This document shows, one piece after another, positions 1 through 10,428 of a stretch of DNA of 64,000 bases. Source of the DNA: Streptomyces sp. NBC_00078 (GTDB taxonomy: Bacteria; Actinomycetota; Actinomycetes; Streptomycetales; Streptomycetaceae); NCBI RefSeq assembly GCF_026343335.1, contig NZ_JAPELX010000001.1:5828001-5892000 (forward strand), written 5' to 3'. The notes beneath the pieces were generated by a model that saw only the letters and a list, made by a program, of their open reading frames with translations, made no database searches and was not told the origin of the DNA. How positions within the stretch are numbered: position 1 is the first letter of the stretch; every line of letters starts with the position of its first letter. Both the position numbers and the translations under genes were made by a program.

Positions 1-24
1 GCCCTTGCGGGCACCCCTCTTCGG

Positions 25-1656
25 TCAGATGCCTGCTGCGGCCGACAGGTCCCGCTTGATCGCCGCGAGGAGCCCGTTCGCGGTGGTGTGCGCCGCGGGG
101 AGGCCGGCGTGGGTCGGGACGGGGACCACGACCTCCAGGTAGCACTTCAGCTTGGGCTCCGTGCCGCTCGGGCGGACGATCACGCGGGCGCCGTCGAGCG
201 TGTAGCGCAGGCCGTCGGTGGGCGGGAGCCTGTCCGTGCCCTGGCTGAGGTCCTCGGCCCGGGTGATGGCGAGGCCGGCGAGCTCGGTCGGGGGCCGCTC
301 ACGGAGCTGCTCCATGGCGCGGGCGATGACCGAGAGGTCCTGAACCCGGACCGAGAGCTGGTCGGTGGCGTGCAGCCCGTGCTCAACGGCGAGATCGTCG
401 AGGAAGTCGAGGAGGGTGCGGCCCTCCTCCTTGAGCTGCGAGGCGAGTTCCGTGATCAGGAGGGCGGCCGTGATGCCGTCCTTGTCGCGTACGCCGTCGG
501 GGTCGACGCAGTAGCCGAGGGCCTCCTCGTAGCCGTAGCGCAGGCCCTCGACGCGGGCGATCCACTTGAAGCCGGTGAGCGTCTCCTCGTACGGCAGACC
601 CGCTTTTCGGGCGATCCGCCCGAGGAGGGAGGACGACACGATCGACTCGGCGAACGTCCCCTGCGCGCCGCGTCGGACGAGATGCGCGGCGAGCAGCGCG
701 CCGACCTCGTCGCCGCGCAGCATCCGCCACTGCCCGTGGTCCTTGACGGCGACGGCGCAGCGGTCGGCGTCGGGGTCGTTGGCGATGATCAGGTCCGGGT
801 CGGTCTCGCGGGCCTTCGCGAAGGCCAGGTCCATGGCGCCCGGCTCTTCCGGGTTGGGGAAGGCGACGGTGGGGAAGTCCGGGTCGGGCTCGGCCTGTTC
901 GGCGACGAGGGCGGGCCGGGGGAAGCCGGCCCGTGCGAAGGCGGCGAGGAGGGTGTCCTTGCCGACGCCGTGCAACGCCGTGTAGACGGTGCGGGCGGTG
1001 CGGGGGGAGCCGGCGGCGAGTACGGCGTCCGTGCGGGCCAGGTAGGCGTCGAGGACGCTGTCGTCGAGGGTTTCCCAGCCGGTGTCCGGGCGCGGGACGT
1101 CGTGGAGGGACGCGATCGCCTGGATTTCGGCCGCGATCTCCGTGTCCGCGGGCGGCACGATCTGGGAGCCGTCGCCGAGGTAGACCTTGTAGCCGTTGTC
1201 GCGGGGCGGGTTGTGGCTGGCGGTGACCTCCACGCCGGCGACCGCGCCCAGGTGCCGTATGGCGTAGGCGAGGACAGGGGTGGGGAGGGGGCGGGGAAGT
1301 ACGGCGGCCCGGAAGCCGGCGCCGGTCATCACGGCGGCGGTGTCGCGGGCGAAGTCGACGGACTTGTGGCGGGCGTCGTAGCCGATGACCACCAGGCCGC
1401 CCTGCCGGCCCCTGGCGTTGAGGTACGCGGCGAGGCCCGCGGCGGCTCGGACGACGACCGAACGGTTCATGCGCATGGGGCCTGCGCCGAGTTCGCCGCG
1501 CAGGCCCGCGGTGCCGAACTGGAGGGTGCCGCTGAAGCGGGCGGTGAGTTCGGTGACGTCTCGGGCCTCGATGAGCTTGGCGAGCTCGTCACGGGTGTCC
1601 GGGTCGGGGTCCTCGGCCAGCCAGGTCTTGGCCCGGGCGATGAGATCGTCTTGCAC
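25..1656 (-). CDS. Phospho-sugar mutase (phosphoglucomutase/phosphomannomutase family)
   Basis: Cytoplasmic alpha-D-phosphohexomutase of 543 residues, which interconverts hexose 1- and 6-phosphates. All four family signatures are visible: the phosphoserine loop TASHNP (Ser about 147), the metal loop NDPDADR (about 293-299), the sugar-binding loop GYEEALGYC, and the C-terminal phosphate-binding RPSGTEPK. The length suits the phosphoglucomutase/phosphopentomutase branch (about 540-570) rather than the short phosphomannomutases. Its neighbour on the same strand is purine nucleoside phosphorylase, which releases ribose 1-phosphate, so a phosphopentomutase role in nucleoside salvage is as plausible as glucose phosphate conversion. 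The exact substrate cannot be read from the sequence. Confidence 0.93.
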   Translation of the reverse strand: MQDDLIARAKTWLAEDPDPDTRDELAKLIEARDVTELTARFSGTLQFGTAGLRGELGAGPMRMNRSVVVRAAAGLAAYLNARGRQGGLVVIGYDARHKSVDFARDTAAVMTGAGFRAAVLPRPLPTPVLAYAIRHLGAVAGVEVTASHNPPRDNGYKVYLGDGSQIVPPADTEIAAEIQAIASLHDVPRPDTGWETLDDSVLDAYLARTDAVLAAGSPRTARTVYTALHGVGKDTLLAAFARAGFPRPALVAEQAEPDPDFPTVAFPNPEEPGAMDLAFAKARETDPDLIIANDPDADRCAVAVKDHGQWRMLRGDEVGALLAAHLVRRGAQGTFAESIVSSSLLGRIARKAGLPYEETLTGFKWIARVEGLRYGYEEALGYCVDPDGVRDKDGITAALLITELASQLKEEGRTLLDFLDDLAVEHGLHATDQLSVRVQDLSVIARAMEQLRERPPTELAGLAITRAEDLSQGTDRLPPTDGLRYTLDGARVIVRPSGTEPKLKCYLEVVVPVPTHAGLPAAHTTANGLLAAIKRDLSAAAGI

Positions 1657-1892
1657 GGTCGGTCCAGCCTCTCGTGTGGGTCGTGATGCCTGCGGCGCCT
1701 GCGCGGCTTCGGCGGGGGTGCGGGTGGCGCGTCGGGGCCGGAGCCGGGGTGTCCGTCATCGGTCCGGCGGTGCTGTCTGCCGGGTGGTGCTGGTGCCCGG
1801 TGACGGACGCCGGCCGCCGCGCGCGGACACCCCCACCCCGTCCCGTGCTCGCCGTGCGCGGCCGACGGCCCACGCGGGACTCCCGGATGCGC

Positions 1893-2717
1893 TCAGATAC
1901 GGTCCAGAACCTGCGCCAGCAGCGAACCCATCCGGGTCGCCGAGTCGCGGCCCGCCTGGAGGACCTCTTCGTGGTTCAGGGGCTCGCCCGTCATGCCGGC
2001 CGCGAGGTTGGTCACCAGGGAGATGCCCAGTACCTCGGCGCCCGCCTCACGTGCGGCGATCGCTTCGAGGACCGTCGACATGCCCACCAGGTCCGCGCCG
2101 ATCACCCGGGCCATGCGGATCTCGGCCGGCGTCTCGTAGTGCGGGCCGGGGAACTGCGCGTAGACGCCCTCCTCCAGGGTGGGGTCGATCTCCTTGCACA
2201 GGGCGCGCAGGCGGGGGGAGTAGAGGTCGGTGAGGTCGACGAAGTTCGCGCCGATGATCGGGGACGTCGCCGTCAGGTTGATGTGATCGCTGATCAGGAC
2301 CGGCTGGCCGGGGCGCATGCCCTCGCGCAGGCCGCCGCAGCCGTTGGTGAGGACGATCGTCTTGCTGCCGGCGGCCACCGCGGTGCGGACGCCGTGCGCC
2401 ACGGCGGCGACGCCTCGGCCCTCGTAGAAGTGGGTGCGGCCGAGGAAGACCAGGACGCGCTTGTCGCCGATGCGGTACGAGCGGATCTTGCCGCCGTGGC
2501 CCTCCACCACCGGCGGCGGGAAACCGGGCAGCTCGGTGACCTGGAACTCGGCATCGGGTGCCCCGAGGGCGTCCACCGCCGGGGCCCAGCCGGAGCCCAT
2601 CACGAGGGCGACGTCGTGGGTCTCGGCGCCGGTCAGGTCGCGCAGGCGTGCGGCGGCGGCGTCGGCGGCGGCATGGGGGTCGCCCTGGATGTCGTCCGGA
2701 AGAAGAGATGCGTTCAC
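1893..2717 (-). CDS. Purine-nucleoside phosphorylase (trimeric type)
   Basis: Phosphorolysis of purine (deoxy)nucleosides to free base and (deoxy)ribose 1-phosphate in the cytoplasm. The 274 residues carry the trimeric PNP signatures: MGSGW near the N terminus, the phosphate-loop segment GRTHFYEGR, TNGCGGL, the purine-site segment GPHYETPAEIRM with VGMSTV, and SLVTNLAAG. I chose the GTG at 2717 (protein begins VNASLLPDD). The reading frame stays open far upstream, but that extension is low-complexity Arg/Pro sequence lying antisense to other genes. A TACTCT hexamer ends seven bases before this GTG, which suggests a leaderless transcript. It probably works with the adjacent phosphosugar mutase in purine salvage. 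Confidence 0.93.
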   Translation of the reverse strand: MNASLLPDDIQGDPHAAADAAAARLRDLTGAETHDVALVMGSGWAPAVDALGAPDAEFQVTELPGFPPPVVEGHGGKIRSYRIGDKRVLVFLGRTHFYEGRGVAAVAHGVRTAVAAGSKTIVLTNGCGGLREGMRPGQPVLISDHINLTATSPIIGANFVDLTDLYSPRLRALCKEIDPTLEEGVYAQFPGPHYETPAEIRMARVIGADLVGMSTVLEAIAAREAGAEVLGISLVTNLAAGMTGEPLNHEEVLQAGRDSATRMGSLLAQVLDRI

Positions 2718-2848
2718 GCGGTCGAGAGTAGCCGGTCGGGGCCTACGCGCGTAGATGACAGAGCTCACGGGTCTGCGATCGTTGTCTTGTCGTTTCCAAC
2801 GAAAGGCGGGGGTGGAGGGTCTGTGCGGTGTCTGTGGGTTCGCTGTGC

Positions 2849-3286
2849 TCAGCAGGGGCGCTTGCGCAGCTCCATCACGTAGTCGTGCGGGGCTCCCGCG
2901 GACTCGGCTGCGTCGGCGACCTCGCCCAGATATCGCGCCGACGGGAGGCCGCCCTCGTAGCCGTCGAGGACGTACGTCCACGCCGACTCCTCGCCCTCCA
3001 GGGTGTGCACCCGCACCCGCATCCGGCGGTAGACGCCCAGGCCGACGCCCTCCCAGCGGTCCATCGACTCCTCGTCGAGCGGCGCGATGTCGTACAACGC
3101 GACGAAGACCTGGGAGAGCGGGTCCTCGACGATCGTCGCCAGAGCGCCCTCCCAGCCCATGTGCTCGCCCCCGAAGGTCAGCCGCCACCCGTTCAGCCAG
3201 CCGGTGGCGCGCATCGGCGAGTGCGGGGCGCGGCGGGTCATCAGCCGCGCGTCGAGGTTGCCGGCGTACGCGGCGTAGAGCGACAT
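2849..3286 (-). CDS. Gamma-glutamylcyclotransferase-like protein
   Basis: 145 residues beginning MSLYAAYAGNLD, which matches the N-terminal YGSNL-type substrate loop of the gamma-glutamylcyclotransferase (AIG2/GGCT) fold. The later segment DGYEGGLPSARYL is also typical. GGCT enzymes form 5-oxoproline from gamma-glutamyl peptides. Streptomycetes use mycothiol rather than glutathione, so the real substrate is unknown. A TACCCT hexamer ends seven bases before the ATG, compatible with leaderless transcription. It is divergent from the flavoprotein gene starting near 3395. Confidence 0.8.
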   Translation of the reverse strand: MSLYAAYAGNLDARLMTRRAPHSPMRATGWLNGWRLTFGGEHMGWEGALATIVEDPLSQVFVALYDIAPLDEESMDRWEGVGLGVYRRMRVRVHTLEGEESAWTYVLDGYEGGLPSARYLGEVADAAESAGAPHDYVMELRKRPC

Positions 3287-3394
3287 GGGGTCGAGGGTAC
3301 GGTAGTCGGCACAGGCGTCTCGTGGGGATCAGCGGCCCCTTGCCAACCCATTGCCCCGCCCCCGGGGCGATAGCACCTTGAACGGTGCGGGACA

Positions 3395-4843
3395 ATGGGG
3401 TACGTGACTCGGATCGTGATCATCGGTGGCGGACCCGGCGGATACGAGGCGGCCCTGGTGGCCGCCCAGCTCGGCGCGGAGGTGACCGTCGTCGACTGCG
3501 ACGGTCTGGGCGGGGCGTCGGTACTGACCGACTGCGTGCCGTCGAAGACTCTTATTGCTACGGCCGAGGTGATGACCACCTTCGATTCGTCGTACGAGGA
3601 GCTGGGGATCATCGTCGCCGACGACACCCCGCCGCTGGAGCAGGCCGCCCGGGTGGTGGGGGTCGACCTGGGGAAGGTCAACCGTCGTGTGAAGCGGCTT
3701 GCGCTGGCCCAGTCGCACGACATCACGGCGTCCGTGACGCGTGCCGGGGCCCGGGTCATGCGGGGGCGCGGGCGGCTGGAGGGCATGCAGGCCCTCGACG
3801 GTTCGCGGAAGGTGGTCGTCTCCACTGCCGACGGCAGCGAGGAGACCCTCACCGCCGATGCCGTGCTCATCGCCACCGGCGGCCATCCGCGCGAGCTGCC
3901 CGACGCCCAGCCCGACGGCGTGCGCATCCTCAACTGGACCCAGGTGTACGACCTCACCGAGCTTCCCGAGGAGCTCATCGTGGTGGGGTCGGGCGTGACC
4001 GGTGCCGAGTTCGCCGGTGCCTATCAGGCGCTCGGGTCCAAGGTGACGCTGGTGTCGTCACGGGACCGTGTGCTGCCGGGTGAGGACCCGGATGCCGCCG
4101 CCGTCCTCGAGGACGTCTTCCGGCGGCGTGGCATGAACGTCATGGCGCGGTCGCGGGCCGCCGCCGCCAAGCGGGTCGGCGACCGGGTCGAGGTCGCGCT
4201 GTCCGACGGGCGGGTCATCAGCGGTTCGCACTGTCTGATGGCGGTCGGTGCCATTCCGAACAGTGCGGGGCTGGGATTGGAGAAGGCCGGCGTCAGGGTG
4301 CGCGAGTCCGGGCACATCTGGACCGACAAGGTCTCCCGGACGACGGCTCCCGGTGTCTATGCCGCCGGTGACGTGACCGGTGTCTTCGCCCTCGCCTCCG
4401 TGGCCGCCATGCAGGGCCGAATCGCCATGTACCACTTCCTCGGCGACGCGGTGGCACCGCTGAATCTGAAGACCGTTTCGTCCAATGTGTTCACCGATCC
4501 CGAGATCGCGACCGTCGGCTACACGCAGGCGGACGTCGATGGGGGAAAGATCGACGCCCGCGTCGTGAAGCTGCCGTTGCTGCGTAATCCGCGGGCCAAG
4601 ATGCAGGGCATCAGGGACGGCTTCGTGAAGCTGTTCTGCCGGCCGGGCACCGGCATCGTGGTCGGCGGAGTGGTCGTCTCGCCGCGCGCTTCGGAACTGA
4701 TCCATCCGATCTCGATCGCCGTCGACAACAATCTGACGGTCGAACAGATCGCGAACGCGTTCACCGTGTATCCCTCCCTTTCGGGGTCGATCGCGGAGGT
4801 CGCGCGCCAGCTTCACACGCGTAAGTCCGGCGGCGAGATCTGA
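3395..4843 (+). CDS. NAD(P)H-quinone dehydrogenase, LpdA-type flavoprotein disulfide reductase family
   Basis: Pyridine nucleotide-disulfide oxidoreductase of 482 residues (479 if the in-frame GTG at 3404 is used, giving VTRIVIIGGGPGG). It has the FAD GxGxxG near residues 10-15, a second Rossmann motif GSGVTGAEFA, the FAD-closing segment YAAGDVTGVFALAS, and a C-terminal dimerisation domain. The redox-active CxxxxC is not intact: the segment reads GGASVLTDCVPSKT with only the second Cys. This matches the quinone-reducing M. tuberculosis LpdA (Rv3303c) group, which also lacks the catalytic disulfide, so it is unlikely to be a lipoamide dehydrogenase. An alternative reading as a generic soluble transhydrogenase-like enzyme is less likely. 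Confidence 0.88.
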   Translation: MGYVTRIVIIGGGPGGYEAALVAAQLGAEVTVVDCDGLGGASVLTDCVPSKTLIATAEVMTTFDSSYEELGIIVADDTPPLEQAARVVGVDLGKVNRRVKRLALAQSHDITASVTRAGARVMRGRGRLEGMQALDGSRKVVVSTADGSEETLTADAVLIATGGHPRELPDAQPDGVRILNWTQVYDLTELPEELIVVGSGVTGAEFAGAYQALGSKVTLVSSRDRVLPGEDPDAAAVLEDVFRRRGMNVMARSRAAAAKRVGDRVEVALSDGRVISGSHCLMAVGAIPNSAGLGLEKAGVRVRESGHIWTDKVSRTTAPGVYAAGDVTGVFALASVAAMQGRIAMYHFLGDAVAPLNLKTVSSNVFTDPEIATVGYTQADVDGGKIDARVVKLPLLRNPRAKMQGIRDGFVKLFCRPGTGIVVGGVVVSPRASELIHPISIAVDNNLTVEQIANAFTVYPSLSGSIAEVARQLHTRKSGGEI

Positions 4844-5009
4844 CGGCCGAAACCGATTCCCCGCTGGTCACAGGGAGTTGTCGAGCATGCGTACGGCATA
4901 GGCGGGACGGGTAGGCTCTATACCACTTCCCGTCCTTGTGTGCGAACAACTTCTGCTATTCGGCGCAAACTGCTGAAAGCAGACGGTCGTTGGGGTTACT
5001 GTCAGTTTC

Positions 5010-5969
5010 GTGTTCGCTGCAGAACGTCGCCAATTGATCCTCGAAATGGTGCGAGCGAATGGGGCCGTGTCGCTCCGTGAGCTCGCCCGCGTCGTCCAGA
5101 CCTCCGAAGTGACCGTACGGCGGGACGTGCGCGCACTGGAGGCAGAAGGACTCCTCGACCGCCGGCATGGCGGTGCGGTATTGCCGGGCGGGTTCACGCG
5201 AGAATCCGGCTTTCCGCAGAAATCACATCTCGCGACCGCCGAGAAGACGGCCATCGCCGACCTTGCCGCGGGCTTCGTGGAAGAAGGCGAAGCCATCGTG
5301 GTCGGGGCGGGCACCACCACACAGGAGCTGGCTCGCCGGCTCGCCCGGGTGCCCGGGCTGACCGTCGTCACCAACTCCCTGCTGGTGGCCCAGGCGTTGG
5401 CCCATGCCAACCGCGTGGAGGTCGTGATGACCGGCGGCACCCTGCGCGGTTCCAACTACGCCCTGGTGGGCAGCGGTGCCGAGCAGTCCCTGCAGGGGCT
5501 GCGGGTGTCTCGGGCCTTCCTCTCCGGGAGCGGGCTCACCGCCGAGCGCGGCCTGTCCACGTCCAACATGCTGTCGGCGTCCGTCGACCGGGCGCTCGTG
5601 CAGGCCGCCGCCGAGGTCGTCGTGCTCGCCGATCACACCAAGCTCGGCACGGACACCATGTTCCAGACCGTGCCGACGGATGTGATCACGCGGCTGGTGA
5701 CGGACGAGCCGCCACCGCACGACGACCGAGCGGCCACGGAGCTTCAGGCCCTCGCCGACCAAGGGGTGCAGATCGCTGTCGCCGGGGCATCGGGGAATTC
5801 GGCCGGTGATCCGGTCCCCCCGCGCCAAGCGCGCCGGGACGTCGCCCTGCCGGGGCCGCGGCGCGGACAGGTCTCCGGGCCCGGGGCGTCCCTGAGGACG
5901 GCCACGGTGCTCGGTGAGGCTTCGGCGGGGGCGGAGCGGGCGCGGGTTGCGGATCTGCGGCGGCGGTAG
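5010..5969 (+). CDS. DeoR/GlpR-family transcriptional regulator
   Basis: 319 residues. The N-terminal DeoR winged helix is complete: RRQLILEMVR, then SLRELARVVQTSEVTVRRDV, then LLDRRHGGAV. The sugar-phosphate-sensing DeoRC domain follows (residues about 75-235), with VGAGTTTQELARRL and the terminal VVLADHTKLG. GTG at 5010 is the likely start. After about residue 245 there is a C-terminal tail of some 75 residues rich in Ala, Gly, Pro and Arg that most DeoR proteins lack. The regulator probably binds a phosphorylated sugar, but no target genes can be assigned from position alone. Confidence 0.88.
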   Translation: MFAAERRQLILEMVRANGAVSLRELARVVQTSEVTVRRDVRALEAEGLLDRRHGGAVLPGGFTRESGFPQKSHLATAEKTAIADLAAGFVEEGEAIVVGAGTTTQELARRLARVPGLTVVTNSLLVAQALAHANRVEVVMTGGTLRGSNYALVGSGAEQSLQGLRVSRAFLSGSGLTAERGLSTSNMLSASVDRALVQAAAEVVVLADHTKLGTDTMFQTVPTDVITRLVTDEPPPHDDRAATELQALADQGVQIAVAGASGNSAGDPVPPRQARRDVALPGPRRGQVSGPGASLRTATVLGEASAGAERARVADLRRR

Positions 5970-6073
5970 GGGCGACCTCGGCTCTTCGCCGGAAGGGTTC
6001 GCGCTCTTCGCCGTAGTGGTTCGCTGGTTGTGCGGGTGCGGGTGCGGGTTCGGATACGGGTTGTACACCGGGC

Positions 6074-6721
6074 CTACGCTGCGGAGCCGCTCCAGCCGTC
6101 CTTCAAGCCCCGCAGGGTGAGGGTCAGCAGGCGGTCCGCCAGGTCTGGGTCGCCCGGGGATTCCTCCGCCGCCAGTGCGATCGCGTGCGTCAGCTGGAGC
6201 AGGTCGCCGACTGCCACGTCGGCGCGCACTCTGCCCGCCTCCTGAGCCCGTGTCAGCAGGGCCTTGCCCGCCTCCCGAATGGGCTCGCTGCAGCGGGCCA
6301 GTGCGGAGGTGCCGTCGGTCGAGACGGACATCAACGCCCGTGCCAGGCCCCGGTACTCGCCTGCGTGCGCGACGATCTCCCGTAGCCATGTCACCAGGGC
6401 CGTGCACGGCTCGGGGGCGTCGAGGAGTTCGTGGGAGCGGGCCAGCAGGTCGCTCACCGCGTCCTCGAAGACCGCGCTCAACAGGGCGTGACGGTTGGGG
6501 AAATGGCGGTAGAGGGTGCCGATGCCCACCCCCGCACGCCGGGCCACGTCCTCCAGGGACGCGTCCGTGCCATGCGCCGCGAAGGCGGAGCGGGCCTCGG
6601 CGAGCAGCCGCTCGTAGTTGCGGCGGGCGTCGGCACGCATGGCACGCGGGGGCACCGGTGTCGCCGTCGTGTCGTCGTTCACCGCCGTCTCTGCCGACGT
6701 CGTGCCCACCATGCCTCCCAC
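6074..6721 (-). CDS. TetR/AcrR-family transcriptional regulator
   Basis: 215 residues with a canonical N-terminal TetR helix-turn-helix: RRNYERLLAEARSAFAAHG, ASLEDVARRAGVGIGTLYRHF. The C-terminal ligand-binding domain is not assignable to a ligand. The start is uncertain, because an internal Met (MRADARRNYE) would remove a low-complexity leader of about 28 residues. It lies 200 bp beyond the end of the acyl-CoA carboxylase alpha gene on the same strand, separated from it by a strong terminator. It could regulate acyl-CoA genes, but this is only positional. Confidence 0.88.
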   Translation of the reverse strand: MGGMVGTTSAETAVNDDTTATPVPPRAMRADARRNYERLLAEARSAFAAHGTDASLEDVARRAGVGIGTLYRHFPNRHALLSAVFEDAVSDLLARSHELLDAPEPCTALVTWLREIVAHAGEYRGLARALMSVSTDGTSALARCSEPIREAGKALLTRAQEAGRVRADVAVGDLLQLTHAIALAAEESPGDPDLADRLLTLTLRGLKDGWSGSAA

Positions 6722-6847
6722 CTGCCCTCGCGTGCGTCCCCGTCTGCATCCAGCATGCCATCGAGGATGCGCGAGCGGGCTGCCCGGACCGTGTGGGCCG
6801 GAGCGTCTCCTCAGGCGGCAGCAGCGCCGGGGGGACGTGAAGGACGA

Positions 6848-6892
6848 CGAGGCGCCCGGCGGACTGACTGCTTCAGTCCGCCGGGCGCCTCG
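6848..6892. terminator. Strong stem-loop terminator after the acyl-CoA carboxylase alpha gene
   Basis: A perfect 20-bp inverted repeat (arms 6848-6867 and 6873-6892) with a 5-nt loop lies 30 bp past the stop codon of the minus-strand carboxylase gene. It has no U-run, as is common for Streptomyces terminators. Confidence 0.85.
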
Positions 6893-6921
6893 GGATGTCC
6901 TATGGGAAGGCCGGTCCTGCC

Positions 6922-8694
<1,773 letters not shown>

Positions 8695-9058
8695 GATTGA
8701 GGCTCCCTCCTTGAAACAAGCCGAGTTTAGGGACTGGCTACACGGCACTACGACCCGTCCCCACTGGTGAGCTTGCCCACACGGAGCGTGATACGAGGCT
8801 TGCTCGACCCGCGAAATCCCTTGTCGCACCACGGCATGCCGGACTCCTGCGGGAAACCCTAGCTCTCCCGTGTGGTCAAGGTCTCTGTGAGAGCGTGCTG
8901 CGGGCCACTCGGTTTCTTTGTGGAGTCCCTACGAATGGCCCAATGATTCTTTGCCGTCCGCAGAACCCTTGTCCCGGGGTTTACCCGTTAGTAGCGTTCG
9001 CGATGTACGGAACGTACTTTGGGTAACAAGAGCTCGGCTCGAGAGTGGGTGGGGACCG

Positions 9059-9574
9059 GTGGTGCGCAGACCGGTGGCGTGGGTCGTGGCGGTCGTGCTC
9101 TTCGTGGAGGCGTTCGGCGTCGCGGCACTGAACTGGTTTCTGGGGATCGTCGTCGACCGGCAGGACATGTCCCTGGCCGGCCTCGACTCCGACATGATGG
9201 CGACGTCCTCGAAGATCGGCGGGATCCTCTTCGGCCTCTACTTCGCCCTGTGCGGCCTGGTGGCGCTCCTCGTCGCCCTCCGGGACCGCCCGCCGGCCGG
9301 CTTCGGGCGCATCCTGCTGATCAGCGCGGCCGTGGTGCACGGGCTGCTGGGCGCGTTCGCGTGGGGGCTGGTGGGCTGGTCGGCGTTCCTGTTCATGGTG
9401 GCGGTGCTGGCACTCATCGTGCTGCTGCTGATGACCTACGACGGCCCGGCCGAGCCCTCCGACGCGGTCCCGCCCGCGGCACCCGGCCCCGAGAACGACG
9501 GCGGCAACGACGGTGGCCGCGAGGACGACAAGGGCTCGCCCCTCACTTCTCCGCCGGCGCCCACAACTCCGTGA
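9059..9574 (+). CDS. Four-helix membrane protein of unknown function
   Basis: About 171 residues. Four hydrophobic segments are visible: VAWVVAVVLFVEAFGVAALN, ILFGLYFALCGLVALLVAL, ILLISAAVVHGLLGAFAWG and FLFMVAVLALIVLLLMT. An acidic, Pro/Gly/Asn-rich cytoplasmic tail of about 45 residues follows. I do not recognise a named family. The start is uncertain (GTG 9059 or GTG 9062); the open frame extends to a TTG at 8918 but that part does not look coding. Its last 32 bases overlap the end of the convergent Maf gene. Its position between the carboxylase genes suggests a conserved actinobacterial neighbourhood, not a function. Confidence 0.7.
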   Translation: MVRRPVAWVVAVVLFVEAFGVAALNWFLGIVVDRQDMSLAGLDSDMMATSSKIGGILFGLYFALCGLVALLVALRDRPPAGFGRILLISAAVVHGLLGAFAWGLVGWSAFLFMVAVLALIVLLLMTYDGPAEPSDAVPPAAPGPENDGGNDGGREDDKGSPLTSPPAPTTP

Positions 9575-10163
9575 TGCCGACGCCCAGCTGGGCGAGGAGC
9601 CGGCGGACGAGGGGCAGGCTGATGCCGATCACGTTGCCGTGGTCGCCGTCGATGCCGTCGATGAACGGCGCGCTGCGGCCGTCGAGCGTGAACGCCCCCG
9701 CGACGTAAAGGGGTTCGCCCGAGGCGACGTAGGCGGCGATCTCCTCGTCGGTGGGCTCGCCGAAGCGGACGACCGTGGAAGCCGTGGCCGACACGTACCT
9801 CTTGTTCGTCGTGTCCCAGATGCAGTGGCCGGTCTGCAGCGTGCCGGCGCGTCCTCGCATCGCCTTCCAGCGCGCGGTGGCCTCTTCGGCGTCCGCGGGC
9901 TTGCCGAGCGCCTGGCCGTCGAGGTCGAGCACCGAGTCGCAGCCGATCACCAGGGCGCCGTGCACCTCCGGCCTGGCGGCCACGACGGAGGCCTTGGCCT
10001 CGGCGAGGGCGAGGGCGAGGTCGGCGGGGGTGGGGGCCGTCACGGCCTCCTCGTCGACGCCGCTCACGATGACCTCCGGTGCCAGACCGGCCTGGCGCAG
10101 CAGGTTCAGTCGGGCGGGGGACTGGGAGGCGAGGACGAGGCGGCGGAGCGGCTGATCGGTCAT
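9543..10163 (-). CDS. maf: Maf family nucleotide pyrophosphatase
   Basis: 206 residues beginning with the diagnostic RRLVLASQSPARLNLLRQAG loop. The catalytic Asp region VIGCDSVLDLDGQALGKP, the RAGTLQTGH segment, and IDGIDGDHGNVIGISLPLV near the C terminus are also present. Maf proteins hydrolyse (modified) nucleoside triphosphates to monophosphates, a house-cleaning role sometimes linked to septum inhibition. It is transcribed in the same direction as pccB, pccE and the small membrane protein gene upstream, and could be the last gene of that unit. Confidence 0.93.
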   Translation of the reverse strand: MTDQPLRRLVLASQSPARLNLLRQAGLAPEVIVSGVDEEAVTAPTPADLALALAEAKASVVAARPEVHGALVIGCDSVLDLDGQALGKPADAEEATARWKAMRGRAGTLQTGHCIWDTTNKRYVSATASTVVRFGEPTDEEIAAYVASGEPLYVAGAFTLDGRSAPFIDGIDGDHGNVIGISLPLVRRLLAQLGVGITELWAPAEK

Positions 10164-10194
10164 GCGGTCAGGGTATCGGCGGGCGTGTCGGCGT

Positions 10195-10323
10195 TCACCT
10201 CAGGCCGATCACGATCATCGCCAGCAGCATGGCCAATGCCATGAGGAGACCGAGCCGCCGCAACATCTCCTGCATGTCCCGCAGTTCTTTGGGCGGCTCG
10301 TTCTCGGGGTCGGACCACAGCAT
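10195..10323 (-). CDS. 42-residue single-pass membrane protein (possible MmpA)
   Basis: A small gene found by reading the gap between the Maf gene and pccE. The 42 residues start MLWSDPENEPPKELRDMQEM and continue LRRLG into a hydrophobic stretch of about 15 residues (LLMALAMLLAMIVIG), ending LR. The layout is a charged, probably helical N-terminal half followed by one C-terminal membrane helix. I recall small proteins catalogued as morphogenic membrane protein MmpA in this position in other streptomycetes, but I cannot confirm the name here. The gap to the stop of pccE is about 105 bp; 31 bp separate its stop from the Maf start. The ribosome-binding site is weak (GGTGA). Confidence 0.72.
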   Translation of the reverse strand: MLWSDPENEPPKELRDMQEMLRRLGLLMALAMLLAMIVIGLR

Positions 10324-10428
10324 GTCACCAGCGTGCGGCTGGGCCGGGGGAGGGCGCCTGAGTACTGGTACTCAAATCGGCGCCCGGCGTTGTTCTCACC
10401 TGCGCGGTTCCCCGCGCCCCTGTGGACC

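Noticed and set aside
88..1686. Long plus-strand open frame opposite the phosphosugar mutase
   Set aside because: High G+C opens frames opposite real genes. Its product is repetitive Gly/Glu/Val/Arg with no domain, while the minus strand has all mutase motifs.
1893..3395. A 500-codon reading of the purine nucleoside phosphorylase gene extending upstream across 2849-3286
   Set aside because: The extension is Arg/Pro-rich, antisense or out of frame to a well-supported GGCT-like gene, and the PNP fold starts at GTG 2717.
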